Shown piece by piece: positions 1 to 11,851 of a DNA stretch of 64,000 bases; position 1 is the stretch's first letter; every line of letters starts with the position of its first letter. The position numbers and the translations under genes are program-made. Source of the DNA: Solea solea (taxonomy: Eukaryota; Chordata; Actinopteri; Pleuronectiformes; Soleidae); NCBI RefSeq assembly GCF_958295425.1, contig NC_081144.1, positions 7,045,186 through 7,109,185 of the forward strand, read 5' to 3'. The notes under the pieces are model-generated. The model did not search any database, was not told the origin of the DNA, and saw nothing but the letters and a program-made list of their open reading frames with translations.

Positions 1-1787
1 ACCAGAACTGTACCAACAGTTAGTTACACACAAAGCACAGAAGGGAGAAAAAAAGGCTTAGTGCTTCCTGTTTTGAAAATGACGGACTGATGATAACTGA
101 AAAGTAATTCATGCTCAGCTGTAGCTTTGTGTCATCCATACCCAGGTTACAATAATACATGAAATCTGAGGCAATTCTTATGGAGTACAACTAAAACCTA
201 ATCAGACTAGACCGTTTTTGGTAAGGTTTTCACTGTGTTTACTTTTGCTTTCAGGATGAGGATTATTTCTGCAGACAAAGGGCAGTGTTTCCTGTAGGCA
301 TTTTTAAAGATGTCGGGGGTGCTTTTTTTTTTTTAAACCCGGCTGCATATTGGGTTCACCCCACCTCGGCTCCACGATGCATTTAACACTGGAGCAACAT
401 CAGACATTTTCTATTGTAGGATTAAGATAATTGAGCGGTTGTGCTGCACTGCACCTGCCTTTGGAATGGACTAAATAATAAACTATGATGCGCTTTAACA
501 GTTTTTAAATCATTCTCACCACAGGGGCAACTCTTACACAGCAGGGGCCTCCACTCTTCAAAGAATGCGAAGGAAATGAAGGAAACAAGGCAAAGAGAGC
601 TTTGCGAGAGCAAACAACTACCACCTCCTCCCTTACATGGAGACTTCACACATGCACTAATAGTTGATACATCAGTAATAGCAAATCTCATCATACCTTC
701 AGCTTGTTTCATGTGAATGAACAATAAACTGAATATATTTGTTTATGTGGTTACGGTATTTTGGAAAAAGAATACAATTTATTTTGCTGCAGCGCATTAG
801 AATATCAGTGTTATGTATAAAAGGTAGAGACACACAACCAATACTAAAGTTAACTATATTACCCATTGGTAGTGTTAGCTTTAACTTTACATTAATAACC
901 CAACAGGTTTCTCGTCATCTGGTCTTAACATACATAGTTTGTAGTCAGACCAAGAGTTTGAACCGTCTTCACTTAAGATATATTACTTTTTAAGAATGAG
1001 AATGTTATAATGGATATTCTGATATTATTGAAATGAAAATATCCTGACTACAGTACGGATTTCGTGATACTATATGACCGTGTATATTTTAATGTAATCT
1101 GTTATTTTTGTTTGACATATCTCGTGTTAAAAAAGGGATTTCCTTTGATCACTCAAACCTGTGCTTCGACTGGTCCGTAGATTAAACAAAGGACAAAGTT
1201 GTGTTGTTTGTTAAATCACGTTGTAAGAGACCGACCGACCACAGTGTTGCTTCGCCCTCGGAGCACATTGGTCGCACACGGCTAATCGTTAGCCTACAAA
1301 TCACATTAATAACGATGTTATTAACTGTCGCCGTAGTTTTGATGGTTAAAGCGAATACGTCTATCGCTAAATCTGCTTCACATGCTATGAATGAAATCGA
1401 TATCCGCTCACACACCAACCACTGCAGTCTGCGGTTTGCATTGGGCTCTCGAGCCTTTAGCTTCACGTGAATCTGGTCGTGAACGGGGCGTTTATGACTT
1501 TTATATGTCAACTCTGCTGCGACCACCTTGCATTGTTTTTAAAGCTATTCAGAAAAACACGTTTACTATACTGGTTAACAGTTTTCGACGGACCTTCAGG
1601 GCAGCGTTGACGTCAACAGCACAACAAAAGCTAGCAGAGCACGTCCTGTTGCTAGCTTGTGTAAGAAACGCGTCTTTTTCCACCCGTCTTTATTTTTTCT
1701 TCACCCGGTATCGTCACAAACAAGCCGTACATTAAAGCGAAAATTGTTTCAGTGCAATTCGGCGCGCCGCGGATTTAAGGTTTACTC
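1..1787. other. Noncoding sequence left of the candidate minus-strand first exon
   Basis: I recognise no coding exon here. The open frames in both directions are short and match no family I know. If the promoter at 1.8-1.95 kb drives a minus-strand gene, this stretch would be its first intron. A perfect CRE palindrome (TGACGTCA) lies at 1608-1615, and CpG density rises from about 1200 towards 1950, as expected near a CpG-island promoter. Confidence 0.4.
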
Positions 1788-1789
1788 AC

Positions 1790-1885
1790 CGAATGATGTA
1801 CGGACGGACAGTGTAGGACTCAGGGTGGTGTCTAAAAAAGAGACCTCGGAGCTCTGCCTTCCCTTGAACAGAGCTAGCCATAAGT
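1790..1885 (-). other. Candidate noncoding first exon of an unidentified minus-strand gene
   Basis: Read on the minus strand, this CpG-rich block ends in a strong splice donor (TTCG then GTGAGTAAA, GT at 1789-1788). Upstream of it, at higher coordinates, are a CACGCCCCC-type KLF/Sp site and a perfect CRE. That order, CRE then GC/CACC box then a short exon with a strong donor, is typical of a vertebrate CpG-island first exon. The transcription start is a guess. No coding sequence was recognised in it, and the next exon may lie outside the window, so the gene cannot be named. Confidence 0.4.
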
Positions 1886-1893
1886 TGCTAATC

Positions 1894-1933
1894 GGGGGCG
1901 TGGTTTAGGTAAAAGTAAACAATGGTGACGTCA
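1894..1933 (-). promoter_or_regulatory. CRE plus CACC/GC-box promoter elements
   Basis: A GGGGGCGTGG element (KLF/Sp family, 1894-1903) and a perfect palindromic CRE, TGACGTCA (1926-1933), sit just upstream, on the minus strand, of the exon-like block ending at donor 1789. A second perfect CRE lies at 1608-1615, downstream of the donor. Motifs were seen by eye; activity is inferred. Confidence 0.45.
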
Positions 1934-3254
1934 TGCCGACACGCGGGACTTGTCTCTGCTTTTTGCTTTTTGCTTTTTGCGAGACTGTCTGTCCGTGCTT
2001 TTTGCTTTAAAATAATAATGTTCGCATTATCACCCGACCACTTATTCATCTACAAGGCACCAGAATATAACTCAAACTGTAACAACACAATGCCAAAACC
2101 TGATCCCAACGTCATCAATTAATTCTTTAAATAACAACAGTTACATGACATGAATAAAATACACAACTATATTTCTATTCAAACCACACATTTAAATATG
2201 TGATATATGTGCTGCTATCTGTGACCTGTTGGGCACAATTATATATATAGAATATATAAGATATAGAATTAATCTGCTTGAATCTTTGTTGATCCATATG
2301 AATAGTGCAGACACATGGATGTGAGTATGGGATTCAGACAGAAATGTGAATATGTAAAGATGAACATGAATACTACGGAAGTATATTGCTGTCACAGTGG
2401 GAAAATTGTTTTGGGATCAGTATCACGGTATAACGTGATATATTGTAACTATGTGTTAAAATATAAGTTATTATGGGTAATTATATAATTATTAGATTGA
2501 AAAGATTTAAGCATCATTTTAGATGAACAATTGCTGCACAAGATGTACAGAAGTGACATCGTTTATATGAAAATAGGAGTAAAAATATATATATTCAAAA
2601 AAACTTAGTTTGTATGTGTGTACATGTGCAGGAGTTGCAGTACATGTACAATGTGTGCACTGTGTGCAAATGCATGATGTATATGAAGGGGATCTGAGTC
2701 AGTGTGGGTCTTTAAACGTATACATAAGGCTAACAGCAGGCTTGTTGTGGTGGGAGGTTTTATTCTGGATGGGCCTCAGCCTTCTTCCACATGGAACTGA
2801 CTCATAAACACAATAAGACTTATTGTAGAATATTTTAGACACATTCAGGGTGCACTTTATTAGATACACCTCGCTAAAACTACTGCAGACATATAAACCC
2901 TACCATCATAGTGATCCATCATCATGAAAGGGTCAGTCATTATCTTTAATATACATAGGAGCAGTTATGTGAAATTTGCAAAGGGGTCTCAACTAAATCA
3001 ACGAATAATGGCTATACCAAGGAGAGAAAAATATTATTAATATACTCTTACAAAAAAAGGCTGAGAGGAAATATATCACAACATTAAAATGCTGTAATAT
3101 TCCCAATGCGGCATGAGCAGTTTCTTTTTGTAATAACCAATTTCACAAAAGCATAGATATGTTAGAAGTTTGGTAAAATGGTTCTCTACTTAATTCTACT
3201 GCCATCAACTCTAAGAATGTATGCAAATGATGGGCTCATCACTTATGTTGTGAT
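1934..3254. other. Intergenic AT-rich sequence with repeat scraps
   Basis: No gene was seen. A short tandem of GCTTTTT units lies around 1958-2008. A CACTTTATTAGATACACCT motif around 2851-2869 resembles the outer end of a fish Tc1-like transposon and may be a solo end. Around 2399-2450 is a degenerate stretch alternating ATCACGGTATAACGTGATAT, resembling other hAT-like fragments in the window. Confidence 0.4.
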
Positions 3255-3742
3255 TAGAACTGCAATGATTATTTAATGCTTGATTATCAGATAAACCTGT
3301 CAAGCAGATTAATCAGTTATAATATGGGCTCTCTGATGCTGCTTAAATGTGAATATTCTCTCATTTATTTGCTGGATAATTTTGGTTTGTGGACAAAACA
3401 AGACATATGAGAACATCATGAGTTCAAGGTTAAAATGTTCTGACATTTTGTGGACAAAACTACGGTGGACCTCAAGTGCAGAGCACCAACACAAATAGGA
3501 AAACACAACAACAATAATTAAAACACAACGGCATTAACATTAAACACACACCCCAAAATGCGGAAACACAAAAACATTAACATTAAATGTTGTGTTTTAT
3601 GTTAATGTCGTTGTGTTTCAGTTAATGTTATTGTGTTTCCCTATTTGTGTTGGTGATTTGCACTTTAGGTACAAAAAACTAATTGATAATTTAAGAAAAT
3701 AATCTTTAGAGTAATCCAAATTAATGGTTAGTTGTATCGCTA
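3255..3742. repeat. hAT-like non-autonomous element, interrupted by a palindromic element
   Basis: The left end reads TAGAACTGCAATGATTA and the right end, read on the opposite strand, TAGCGATACAACTAACC. These match the terminal motif of a very common fish element beginning TAGGGCTGCAACTAACGATT. The inner parts (for example a stretch around 3374-3404 containing GGACAAAACAAGACATAT) also match that family. The copy is old and diverged, no target duplication is clear, and a foldback element sits inside it. Confidence 0.55.
3469..3670. repeat. Foldback (palindromic) element nested in the hAT-like repeat
   Basis: The two halves are imperfect inverted copies. The left starts ACCTCAAGTGCAGAGCACC and the right, reverse-complemented, starts ACCTAAAGTGCAAATCACC; both continue through CAACACAAATAGG and repeated AACACAAC and ATTAAC units. 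The whole 202 bp could fold into a long hairpin. It has no coding capacity. Confidence 0.7.
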
Positions 3743-4376
3743 TAACATAATTTAAGTATAGTAAAAAGTAACATTATCTCTCTAGAAAATGTGGCATTTG
3801 CTAGTTGATTATCATTAATGTTATTACTTTAATTTACGTTATCTGAGATTCTCCATAAGATCAGCTGGGAGACTTCTCAGTTCTGTTTTAAAGCTGATGA
3901 ACAATAACTCAGATTTAATTCTTTTGTGCCATCTAAGTTGTGGAGCCATAACACCTTGCTGCTGCTAATCAGTAGGTAATAACTTTCACACATGCATATA
4001 CAATCAACAGTTACATAGTCCATAAAAGGCAGATTAAATTATGTTTACAGGAAGGCTGCATTCTTATGTTTTGTGTCCATAATTTAAGGAAGCCACAAGA
4101 GGGAGGTATTTTCTAGTCTAGTTGTCATGAAAAATTAGGTGGCTATTACATTCCATACAAAATGTAAGATTTTCATTAACTTCAGTGCTATCATCATCCA
4201 GTATAGCATATTACAATATCTAATATTCACTATAAAAATCCACTTTTTGAGTGAACAAATCGATACACAAGATGACCTGACCATCTGGGATCTAAAAGTC
4301 CAATCCAGTACACTGCAAACAACAAACACATGCACAATTTAAATTCAAACCAGGAAAGGATTGAAGATACGGTGAC
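3743..4376. other. Intergenic sequence downstream of eif4e3
   Basis: I see nothing beyond AT-rich unique-looking sequence. It lies past the probable eif4e3 polyadenylation site. Confidence 0.4.
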
Positions 4377-6063
4377 TTTATTTTTCAAAAAACAAACATG
4401 TAAAAGTTCATAGAGGAGCGTGACTGCTAAAAGGTCAATGTGCTAAACACAGATTACTGAAACATTCTGAACCGCTGGTAAACACAAGGCACCATCAGTT
4501 ACAAGGTCTGACATCTGAGAGTGAGTCAACTGTGTACAGTATGTGCAACTGGACGTTAATGGTTTATTTATTTGGCTCATCCTACAATACAGGTTCAAAA
4601 AAATACACAGACAATAAAAGTGAGCTTGGCAAAATCAGTGGAATCCATCTCTAACTATTCCTGACTTAAGACAAACTGGCATTACTAATACAAAGGTATT
4701 TGTTGAGGAATCATAGCAGCATTTTAATGCAAACTCCCTCTCTCTGCAGAGTTTAACTCAAAAACCTTTGTGTCCTAGAAGACATTCTCACTCAGAGACT
4801 GTTTAACATACAGGAAAAGTGCATTTTGTGAGCTCATAGTTCATCCCTTCAGTCTCAGTAACAAAAATACAACCTGTTACATATGGGCCAAAGGAGGGGG
4901 AACAAAGCAACTCAAAGCTAAGGAGAAAATAGTTTGATACAGCAGGAATAAATCATCTCTGATGAACTACTTTCTTAACATCTCCAAAAAAACATAATGT
5001 CCTTATTTTTTGTGTCCCTGGGACAGATATCTGTGTCATGTGATATGGTTATTATACTTTTTCCTAGAGCCAATACTATCAGTGTTACAAAGCAGCGGGT
5101 ATCACAAGTTTATTTTTAACACGGGAATACGTAAAACATATCATTTCAACTTCATCGTCCACATTTCTCAGTTCGTATTAAAAAGCAGAAAGAAACTGAT
5201 AACAAAAACACGAGAAACAGCTTCAAGCTTCATCAGAAATTGTGACACAAAGCCCAAAGGTATCTGATGTCACACACACATACAGGGAGAAACAATATGA
5301 TCATTGATAACATTGCAAATTTGCCACAAACTCCACAGAATAGAAATGACTGCATACATTTCTCAGTATCTACTCATACTGTGTGCACTGAGGTAATCTT
5401 AACAGAACAAGAACGCATTCTATTCATAATTCACTCTCATACTAAAGAAGAAAATTAAAGAAATGTGCAACTTGGTGTTCATATACAGTATTAGCATTAC
5501 ATACTAAGCATCATTATGTAGGTTCTCCTGTATAGGCAACAGTATTCTGGTAGTAAAGATACAAAACAAAGAGAGTGCTGACTAGAAAAGTCATGTGATG
5601 TATTGTTATCAGGATAAAGCTTTGCTTTTTAGAACTAGACCTCTACTCTGCTTCAAAAATTACATTTCATTTGTATGAATGGCTTTGTCTGTGCTGAAGG
5701 AGACGGCACAAAATATGCTATAATACAGCTAAAAAAAAATCTGACTGTACATGATCTGCTTTTTTGTTGCAAATTTTCACTGTGTAAAAACATACAAAAA
5801 CTACCACTGTAAAAATTAAACTGAAATGCTTTTTTTTATTATTACCAAAAATAAAATATATTTTGGGCATAGAATATTGTGAATGAAACAGAAGTGCACA
5901 GAAGCTAGGAAACTGCATCAACCAAGTTTCATTGGAGGCAATTAAGATGATACATTAAACAACTATGAAATCAACCGCTTCAAAACGTGCCAATATATTA
6001 TTAAAGAGTAGGAAATAAAAGAAAAACTTTGCCTATCTCAAGGGTTCCAATGTACAAAATATG
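4377..6063 (-). other. eif4e3: Probable eif4e3 3' untranslated region
   Basis: The sequence between the eif4e3 stop codon (6066-6064) and an AATAAA signal on the minus strand (plus-strand TTTATT at 4378-4383) contains no other gene and is AT-rich, like a long 3' UTR. The exact end is inferred; other TTTATT strings at about 4565 and 5110 could be alternative poly(A) signals. Confidence 0.45.
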
Positions 6064-9000
6064 CTAATGTCTTGCTCGACCTCCTTCAAACGCGTGGTGC
6101 TCTTCATGTGCTGAAATAAAAGCAAAGAACAAAGTTTATGGTGTTACTGTCAATCATTTAGAAAAAAAAATTGTTAATTTACAAACACTTACGTTTATAA
6201 AACACTGCTTTGAAAGGTATTTGTGGAAGGAGCTCATAGATCTTTCCTAAGATTTTTGACTCGTCAGCACAAGAAGCTTTTCCATTCCAGACCTGAATGA
6301 CATCTTCTCTGTCTCTTACGCTGACACTCACACCGACTACTTCATCGTCTGCAAGAAGAGCAGCAAAGCACCATCAGCATCTCAGAACCCCACGTTTGTG
6401 CAGATACTATACTGTCGATGGCAGTTTAATTAAAAACAGCAATAACACAGTCTATTTCTTTGAAAATTCAGGCATTTATGAAGTAACACGTGAAACATTA
6501 TTTCAAAATAAAAGGTCTGGATGTGTTAAATTATTAAAATGCTTTTAAAAACTGAAATTTCTTGTCTATATTTGCAGGCATTTTATATAGCACAGACCTA
6601 AAATGTCCCCTCACTTTATCAGACATACTGCCTTTGAACAACACATATCATGGACCAGATAAAACCGGTTCCCAGCTTGTATCTGGCCCGAGGTCCACAT
6701 TTTCCCCATGTGTGCTGTATGGTACTTGTGGATGAACTACACTAACAGTGGAAGGTAATTGGTCTACCTTTGTGATAATAGTTATAATATTACATAGTAT
6801 ACATTATATATACATTAGTATACATTAATACATTAGTGGACTAAAAATATACCCTTAAAGAGTCCATTGTGTAATCAAATCAACTGGAACAGAGATAATC
6901 ATGAAATAGCCTCAAATACAGACTGAGCTTCACTGATTAATTTAAAAAAAAAAAATGCATTTACATAAAATATAGCAATAAATATACCTGAGACACAATA
7001 ATCACTGAACTGTTCTCCAATAATAGCCAACAGCAACTCTTTCCACACAGCAGACTGTGAAAATAAAGATAAAAAAAAGTGTGACAGGAAGTAATTGAAT
7101 TACCAAAGTATTAATATGCAAACACTTCAAAGATGAATACTTACAGTGCACTCTTTGGGTACTTTCATTTTCCAAACACCACCTTTAGCATTGCTTTCCT
7201 CTTCCCTGTAGGCAAAGCCAACAAAAAAACAATGACACATTTTAAATTGTCCCAATCAATAACAACATGCATGTCAATCTTTGAGCTTATCTCACCAGAG
7301 TGGTTTCCTCTCTCCTCTCATCAGGTGATAACTACATCTCAGTGGTAAACTGGAGACCCCGGGTATGTTGTTGTAAACTCTCCAAAAGTTCTACACAGGT
7401 GAAGAGGGAAACAGATTATTTTACTGAGTCATTTTCAGGGAGTGCACGTTGTTAATAGTTCACACTTGTTGTGGTTCAGAAATTCGCCATTAAAAAATAT
7501 TTTCCTTATTGCTCTTGACCACATACACTTCCTCTCATTAACAAATCATTGAAACTTGAAAAGGCTCCAGCTGACTGTTGAATTGTGTTGTATTGTAAAA
7601 TGTGAATGCTAGTGGTACTGTTAGTTAGTTACTATTAAATCCTCCATACTGTGATTGTTTACAAACACCAGCAACTATGTTCACCAAAGATGTGGTTTAT
7701 ATTGATCTTATTATGAACAAGACCTTATTTTCATGATGACACTGTTTACAAGAGAATGCTAATTTAATTTCTTAACCCTGTCAACATGTTATAAAGCACA
7801 GTCCGATTATGATTCACCTCCATGTTAAATGCTGCGAAAACTCAGTGGAAGATGAGACGTAGACCTGGGCGATAATTCAATAACAATATCTATCTCACAA
7901 TATAATATTCTTCAACATCAATATAATGTTACACTATGAAAACACACTGTATGAGACACATATAACAGCTATTACATTTTTTTATGTTTTTGTATCAAAC
8001 TTGTGTTTGCCTTTTAAGACATTTAAAACCACAATATTGCCTGACTTGACAAACATTTGTATTATGATTTTTGGCCATACTAACCAACACTAACTGGTTA
8101 ATATGTCTATTTAAGATTGGAGTCCTCTATATGTCTAAATCTGATTAAGTTGCATATTCTGAGAATGTATTCAAGTTCAGAAAAGGCTCTTTATACAACA
8201 GTGTTTCATTAAGAATGTTGTTTAAATTGCATTAAAATATGAGTTGTCTAGGTGTCAGACACTGATGGTTTGTGGCCTTTTGTGTACATAAACAATTCTA
8301 GCGGTTCTGTGAAGATTAACATCTTTGCACACAATCTTGATTTGAGTATAAATGAGAAAATTTGCAACTGAAACGAGTCAGTGAATTCCCACTGTGGCAG
8401 AAAGTCACAACTCTGTGCCTGCTGGAGCCTTTGCTCTCATGGTAGGAGTTGAGGGCTGAAAGGCATCTAACCTGGACGCTCTCCACAGTGTAGATTTTCT
8501 TCAAGTTTGACTCGCACTCAGCAGCTGTTGTTCCTGGTAGAGACCTGACAAAAGCCAGAAGTAGTTATTTAATAATCGGCTTCGGCCTAATTCATTAGCA
8601 CAAAAACTAATATGAAATACAAGGAAATAAATATCTCTCTCAGACCTCTGAGCAGACCTGCTTCAGGTCAGAGCTTGTCTGGGGGGGAGGGGGATCAGAT
8701 GACAAATAAGCCAGTAAACAGTAAACAACATTGACCTCATTAGAACACACCATCTTGTGACTTGTGTGAACACACACACTGGTTGATGAGGCCTGTGACG
8801 ACTATCAGGAATTGTCACTTCTGCTCCGAGTATGTGAATCAAATCTATTTTATCTGTATTGCCTGCCAAAATTCACAAATCACTGCTTGACTCTATGGGC
8901 TTTGCAATATGTCCGTGATGTGATATGGGTTATAAACAAATCCCTTTCAAAACAACAACAACCCTTTTAATAGATAAAGAAGTTGAGGAATCCTCAGTCA

Positions 9001-9656
9001 GTCATTCGTGTGTTTTAGTGCCAAGTTTTAGCTCCATGAGTAGAAGCAGCAACAGCCACAACAACACATGAGCAGTGACCTAACACTTCATGTACCATTA
9101 CCACATGTTTTGGTGAATGATTGAATGAATACATTATTAAATAATACATCAAATCAAACTGATCTTGTGTGAAATCAGGGTCATGATTTTGTCCTTGTGT
9201 TCACTTTAAGAGCCTGCTAAGTAAAAGACTGGAGTATGTAGGTCACTGAGAAAACAAGTTGGTAGTGAAGCTCCATCAAACATTTAACAAGCAGGTGTTG
9301 TCAGAGATTTACCATGACATGTCACAACAGTGTCGTTGTCGATCACCGTTATTACACTATAATCTTATTTAGAGAGGCCTGATAACTGTCCACCTCTCCT
9401 TCCTTTGTTCTCATTAAAAGATAAGGATGCACCTACATTACAAAGACTAGTGGCACAAAGACGGATGCAGAGTGTTTTACCTATCGAGCCAGAAAGTCCA
9501 CGGAGAGTGTAAAGGCAGATTGTCGATGTCATTGTCACTCGAGATCCTTGTCAAATCTCTGTCGCTGATGTGGTGTATGTTGTGCTCCAGCACCAGACTT
9601 GAGCTGGATGATGGTGTTCTCAGCTGTATCGCAGGCACAGCTACAGGGACTGCCAT
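6064..9656 (-). CDS. eif4e3: Eukaryotic translation initiation factor 4E type 3 (eIF4E3)
   Basis: A class 3 eIF4E, a cytoplasmic protein that binds the m7G cap of mRNA in an atypical way. There are seven coding exons on the minus strand: 9656-9481, 8544-8472, 7390-7296, 7205-7145, 7054-6988, 6348-6193 and 6110-6064. They sum to 675 nt, or 224 residues plus stop, the length of the mammalian protein. All introns are GT-AG. The N-terminal 45 residues are poorly conserved. From [12 protein letters not shown] (about 48-59) on, the match to EIF4E3 is continuous, ending [14 protein letters not shown]. Cys69 occupies the position of the first cap-stacking Trp of eIF4E1, while the second (Trp115 in PLWEEESN) is kept; this is the known class 3 signature. 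The start is the ATG at 9656 with a TATA box about 80 bp upstream. It is divergently arranged with ppp4r2. Intron 2 carries a degenerate repeat near 7866-7975. Confidence 0.95.
7863..7975. repeat. Degenerate interspersed repeat fragment in eif4e3 intron 2
   Basis: The stretch starting GACCTGGGCGATAATTCAA and continuing with alternating ATATCTATCTCACAATATAA resembles the TGGGCGATA-type ends of fish hAT-like elements. It is a fragment without a recognisable second end. Confidence 0.4.
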
Positions 9657-9734
9657 TGTCCGGTTACCTCCGAAAGACGATTGAAAACGAGGGGTTACTC
9701 TTCACTGTTTATGTCAACAGAGCCGTTGACGTTA

Positions 9735-9789
9735 TATTTATAGGCCGTTTCGGTAAGAACTGACCCCCGTTCAGCTGCTGACTCATTGG
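9735..9789 (-). promoter_or_regulatory. eif4e3: eif4e3 core promoter: TATA box and CCAAT box
   Basis: On the minus strand a TATAAATA box lies at plus coordinates 9742-9735, 79-86 bp upstream of the eif4e3 start codon. A CCAAT box (plus ATTGG, 9785-9789) lies about 45 bp further upstream. This would place the transcription start near 9705-9712 and give a 5' leader of roughly 50 nt. Motif-based, so the start is inferred. Confidence 0.55.
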
Positions 9790-10155
9790 TCGCTTCACCG
9801 GTTTGCGGCGTCACAACAGGGGAAAAAAACGTTACCGCCCGCTGACCGCCTGCGACACCGCTCTCTCTCCAGCTGTCCAGAAGTTTATGTAACTTCACTT
9901 TACACACACTTCATCCGAACCACCAGTGTCATTCACTCAGAATAAGTAACATTTCATTCAGGTTATGTCTTTCCATAATTTACATTCTTCTGTTGATTTG
10001 TGATCAAACCTGAACCTCCTGAACCCTTTTTCTTCTTAGGGATTGAACGTCAGTTAACGTTCATGTCGGTTCATTACTGCCATCTTCTGGTAACAATCCC
10101 TACAATGCACTCCAATCAATGTTTTTAAGATAAAATAAGTGAATTACAGAGAAAT

Positions 10156-10279
10156 AATCAGTTATTTCACACATCACAGAGGCATAAACGATGGAAGCCT
10201 GTTTGGGGGGAAAATAATGCATAATTAATCAGTTATTTCACACACCACAGAGAAATAAATGATGGAAGCCTGTTTGGGG
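10156..10279 (+). repeat. 71-bp tandem duplication at the left edge of a MITE
   Basis: Two near-identical units start at 10156 and 10227 (AATCAGTTATTTCACACA, then CACAGAG, then ATGGAAGCCTGTTTGGGG). Each contains flanking sequence plus the first bases of the MITE inverted repeat, so the duplication followed the insertion. Confidence 0.65.
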
Positions 10280-10578
10280 AAAAAGAGAATGCATACCCAA
10301 GTGATAATTATGAGATACTAAGTCACAGTAAAGTCTGAATAATGATATACTAAGTCATTATAACGAGATACTAAGTCAAAATAAAAAGATACTATCTCAT
10401 AATTATGAGATACTCGGTCATAATAACGAGAAACTAAGTCATATATACTATCTCATAATTATGACATACTAAGTCATAATTACGAGACACTAAGTCATAA
10501 TAACGACATACTATCTCGTAATTACGACTTACTAATACATATCTTTATTTTTCAAGTGGCAGAGAAACAAGCTTCCAT
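10262..10578. mobile_element. MITE with 14-bp terminal inverted repeats and an internal AAGTCATAATNACGAGATACT repeat
   Basis: The left end ATGGAAGCCTGTTT (10262-10275) is matched by the right end (10565-10578), which reads ATGGAAGCTTGTTT on the other strand, with one difference. The interior is a run of about 20-bp units built on GATACTAAGTCATAAT in direct and inverted order. It lies between the divergent eif4e3 and ppp4r2 genes. The family is common in fish, as far as I know; its superfamily is not clear to me. Confidence 0.6.
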
Positions 10579-10942
10579 AATAAACCGTTTTAAAACATAA
10601 GAAAACGAGAAAAACACCAAAAAAATTGTACCTCAAATACCTCAAACCCATAGTACCCCTATAACCACATTAATTGCCTTTTGTTTTTTTTTCTATTCAT
10701 GCATTTGCTTGTTTGTGTTTTTTCTTCATCTACATTATGTGTAAATTTTTTATTGAAAATAAAGTTATTAAATGAAGAAACGTATTCATTATTCATGTTA
10801 TTGAAGAGTTAGTCATGTACAACTTAACAAAATCAGTGGTAGAACATTGGACTATAACTTCCAATGTGTTGTTGCACTTGTTTACCTTCTTCTTCATGAT
10901 GACACTCAAACGCATCTTCCTCAAACGTGATTACGTTGTTTT

Positions 10943-10955
10943 GCACATGCGCAGT
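10943..10955 (+). promoter_or_regulatory. ppp4r2: NRF1-like site in the ppp4r2 promoter
   Basis: GCACATGCGCAGT matches the NRF1 motif (CATGCGCA core) and lies about 90 bp before the ppp4r2 ATG, where a housekeeping-type TATA-less promoter would be expected. The motif is seen; its function is inferred. Confidence 0.45.
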
Positions 10956-11036
10956 CTTGAATGGCACCAGCTTTGTTGAGTAGCTACCTGCTACTGCTAA
11001 CTAGCAAGTATCTCCTGCCAGTGTCTGGACACAGAT

Positions 11037-11640
11037 ATGGACATCGACGCATTGTTGGACGCGTTTCAAGGCAATGCTCTTTATGAAATTAAGCAATTTA
11101 TTATCATTGATTTGTTTGTATTTCGATGTGCGGGGTTTAATCTGCTGTGGTTGCTAACTACGATACGCGCGTTACCGTCGTAACTTAGCTTAATTACTAA
11201 AATCGACTAGTGTTTAGAGGAGGCATTCAGGGACACTGACTTCATTTTGCCTGGTTTAACTTAAGTTAGGTTTCTTTTCTCTCTGCAAGAAACAAATTAC
11301 TCAAATTTGCCCACCTTGCAATAGTTTATTCTCCAACTTAACACTGATTCAGTTATATAAACAGCTAGCAGGGGATTGTAAACAAACAGTAAACACACTG
11401 ACTTACTAACTTTTCTGATAACTTTCCATGTAGTCAGCAGAGACCTTTGTTTGACACAGTATCTGCAGGTATTTTTAAAGTCTTTCAGAGCTTTTAATTG
11501 AACTCTATTATATAAAATATTTCATATAATATATCAAGCATTTAATATAATTTAAAAGTCCTAAATGGTGTGTTCATTTTCAGACAGATGAAGGGATTGA
11601 TCCAGGTCATGTTAACTGATTAGTTATTTTATAATGTATA

Positions 11641-11672
<32 letters not shown>

Positions 11673-11789
11673 AACAGTTGCAGGAATTGTTGTTTTATGC
11701 TATTTTATGACATAGATAGTTGTTATTTGGGAAAAATAGACATACATGTAGGCAAATCTATTCTTCATTCATAATAATTTAAATTATAA

Positions 11790-11851
<62 letters not shown>

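Noticed and set aside
422..724. 100-codon minus-strand frame beginning MFIHMKQAEG
   Set aside because: No homology recognised. It could include a small exon of the unknown minus-strand gene, but nothing supports it.
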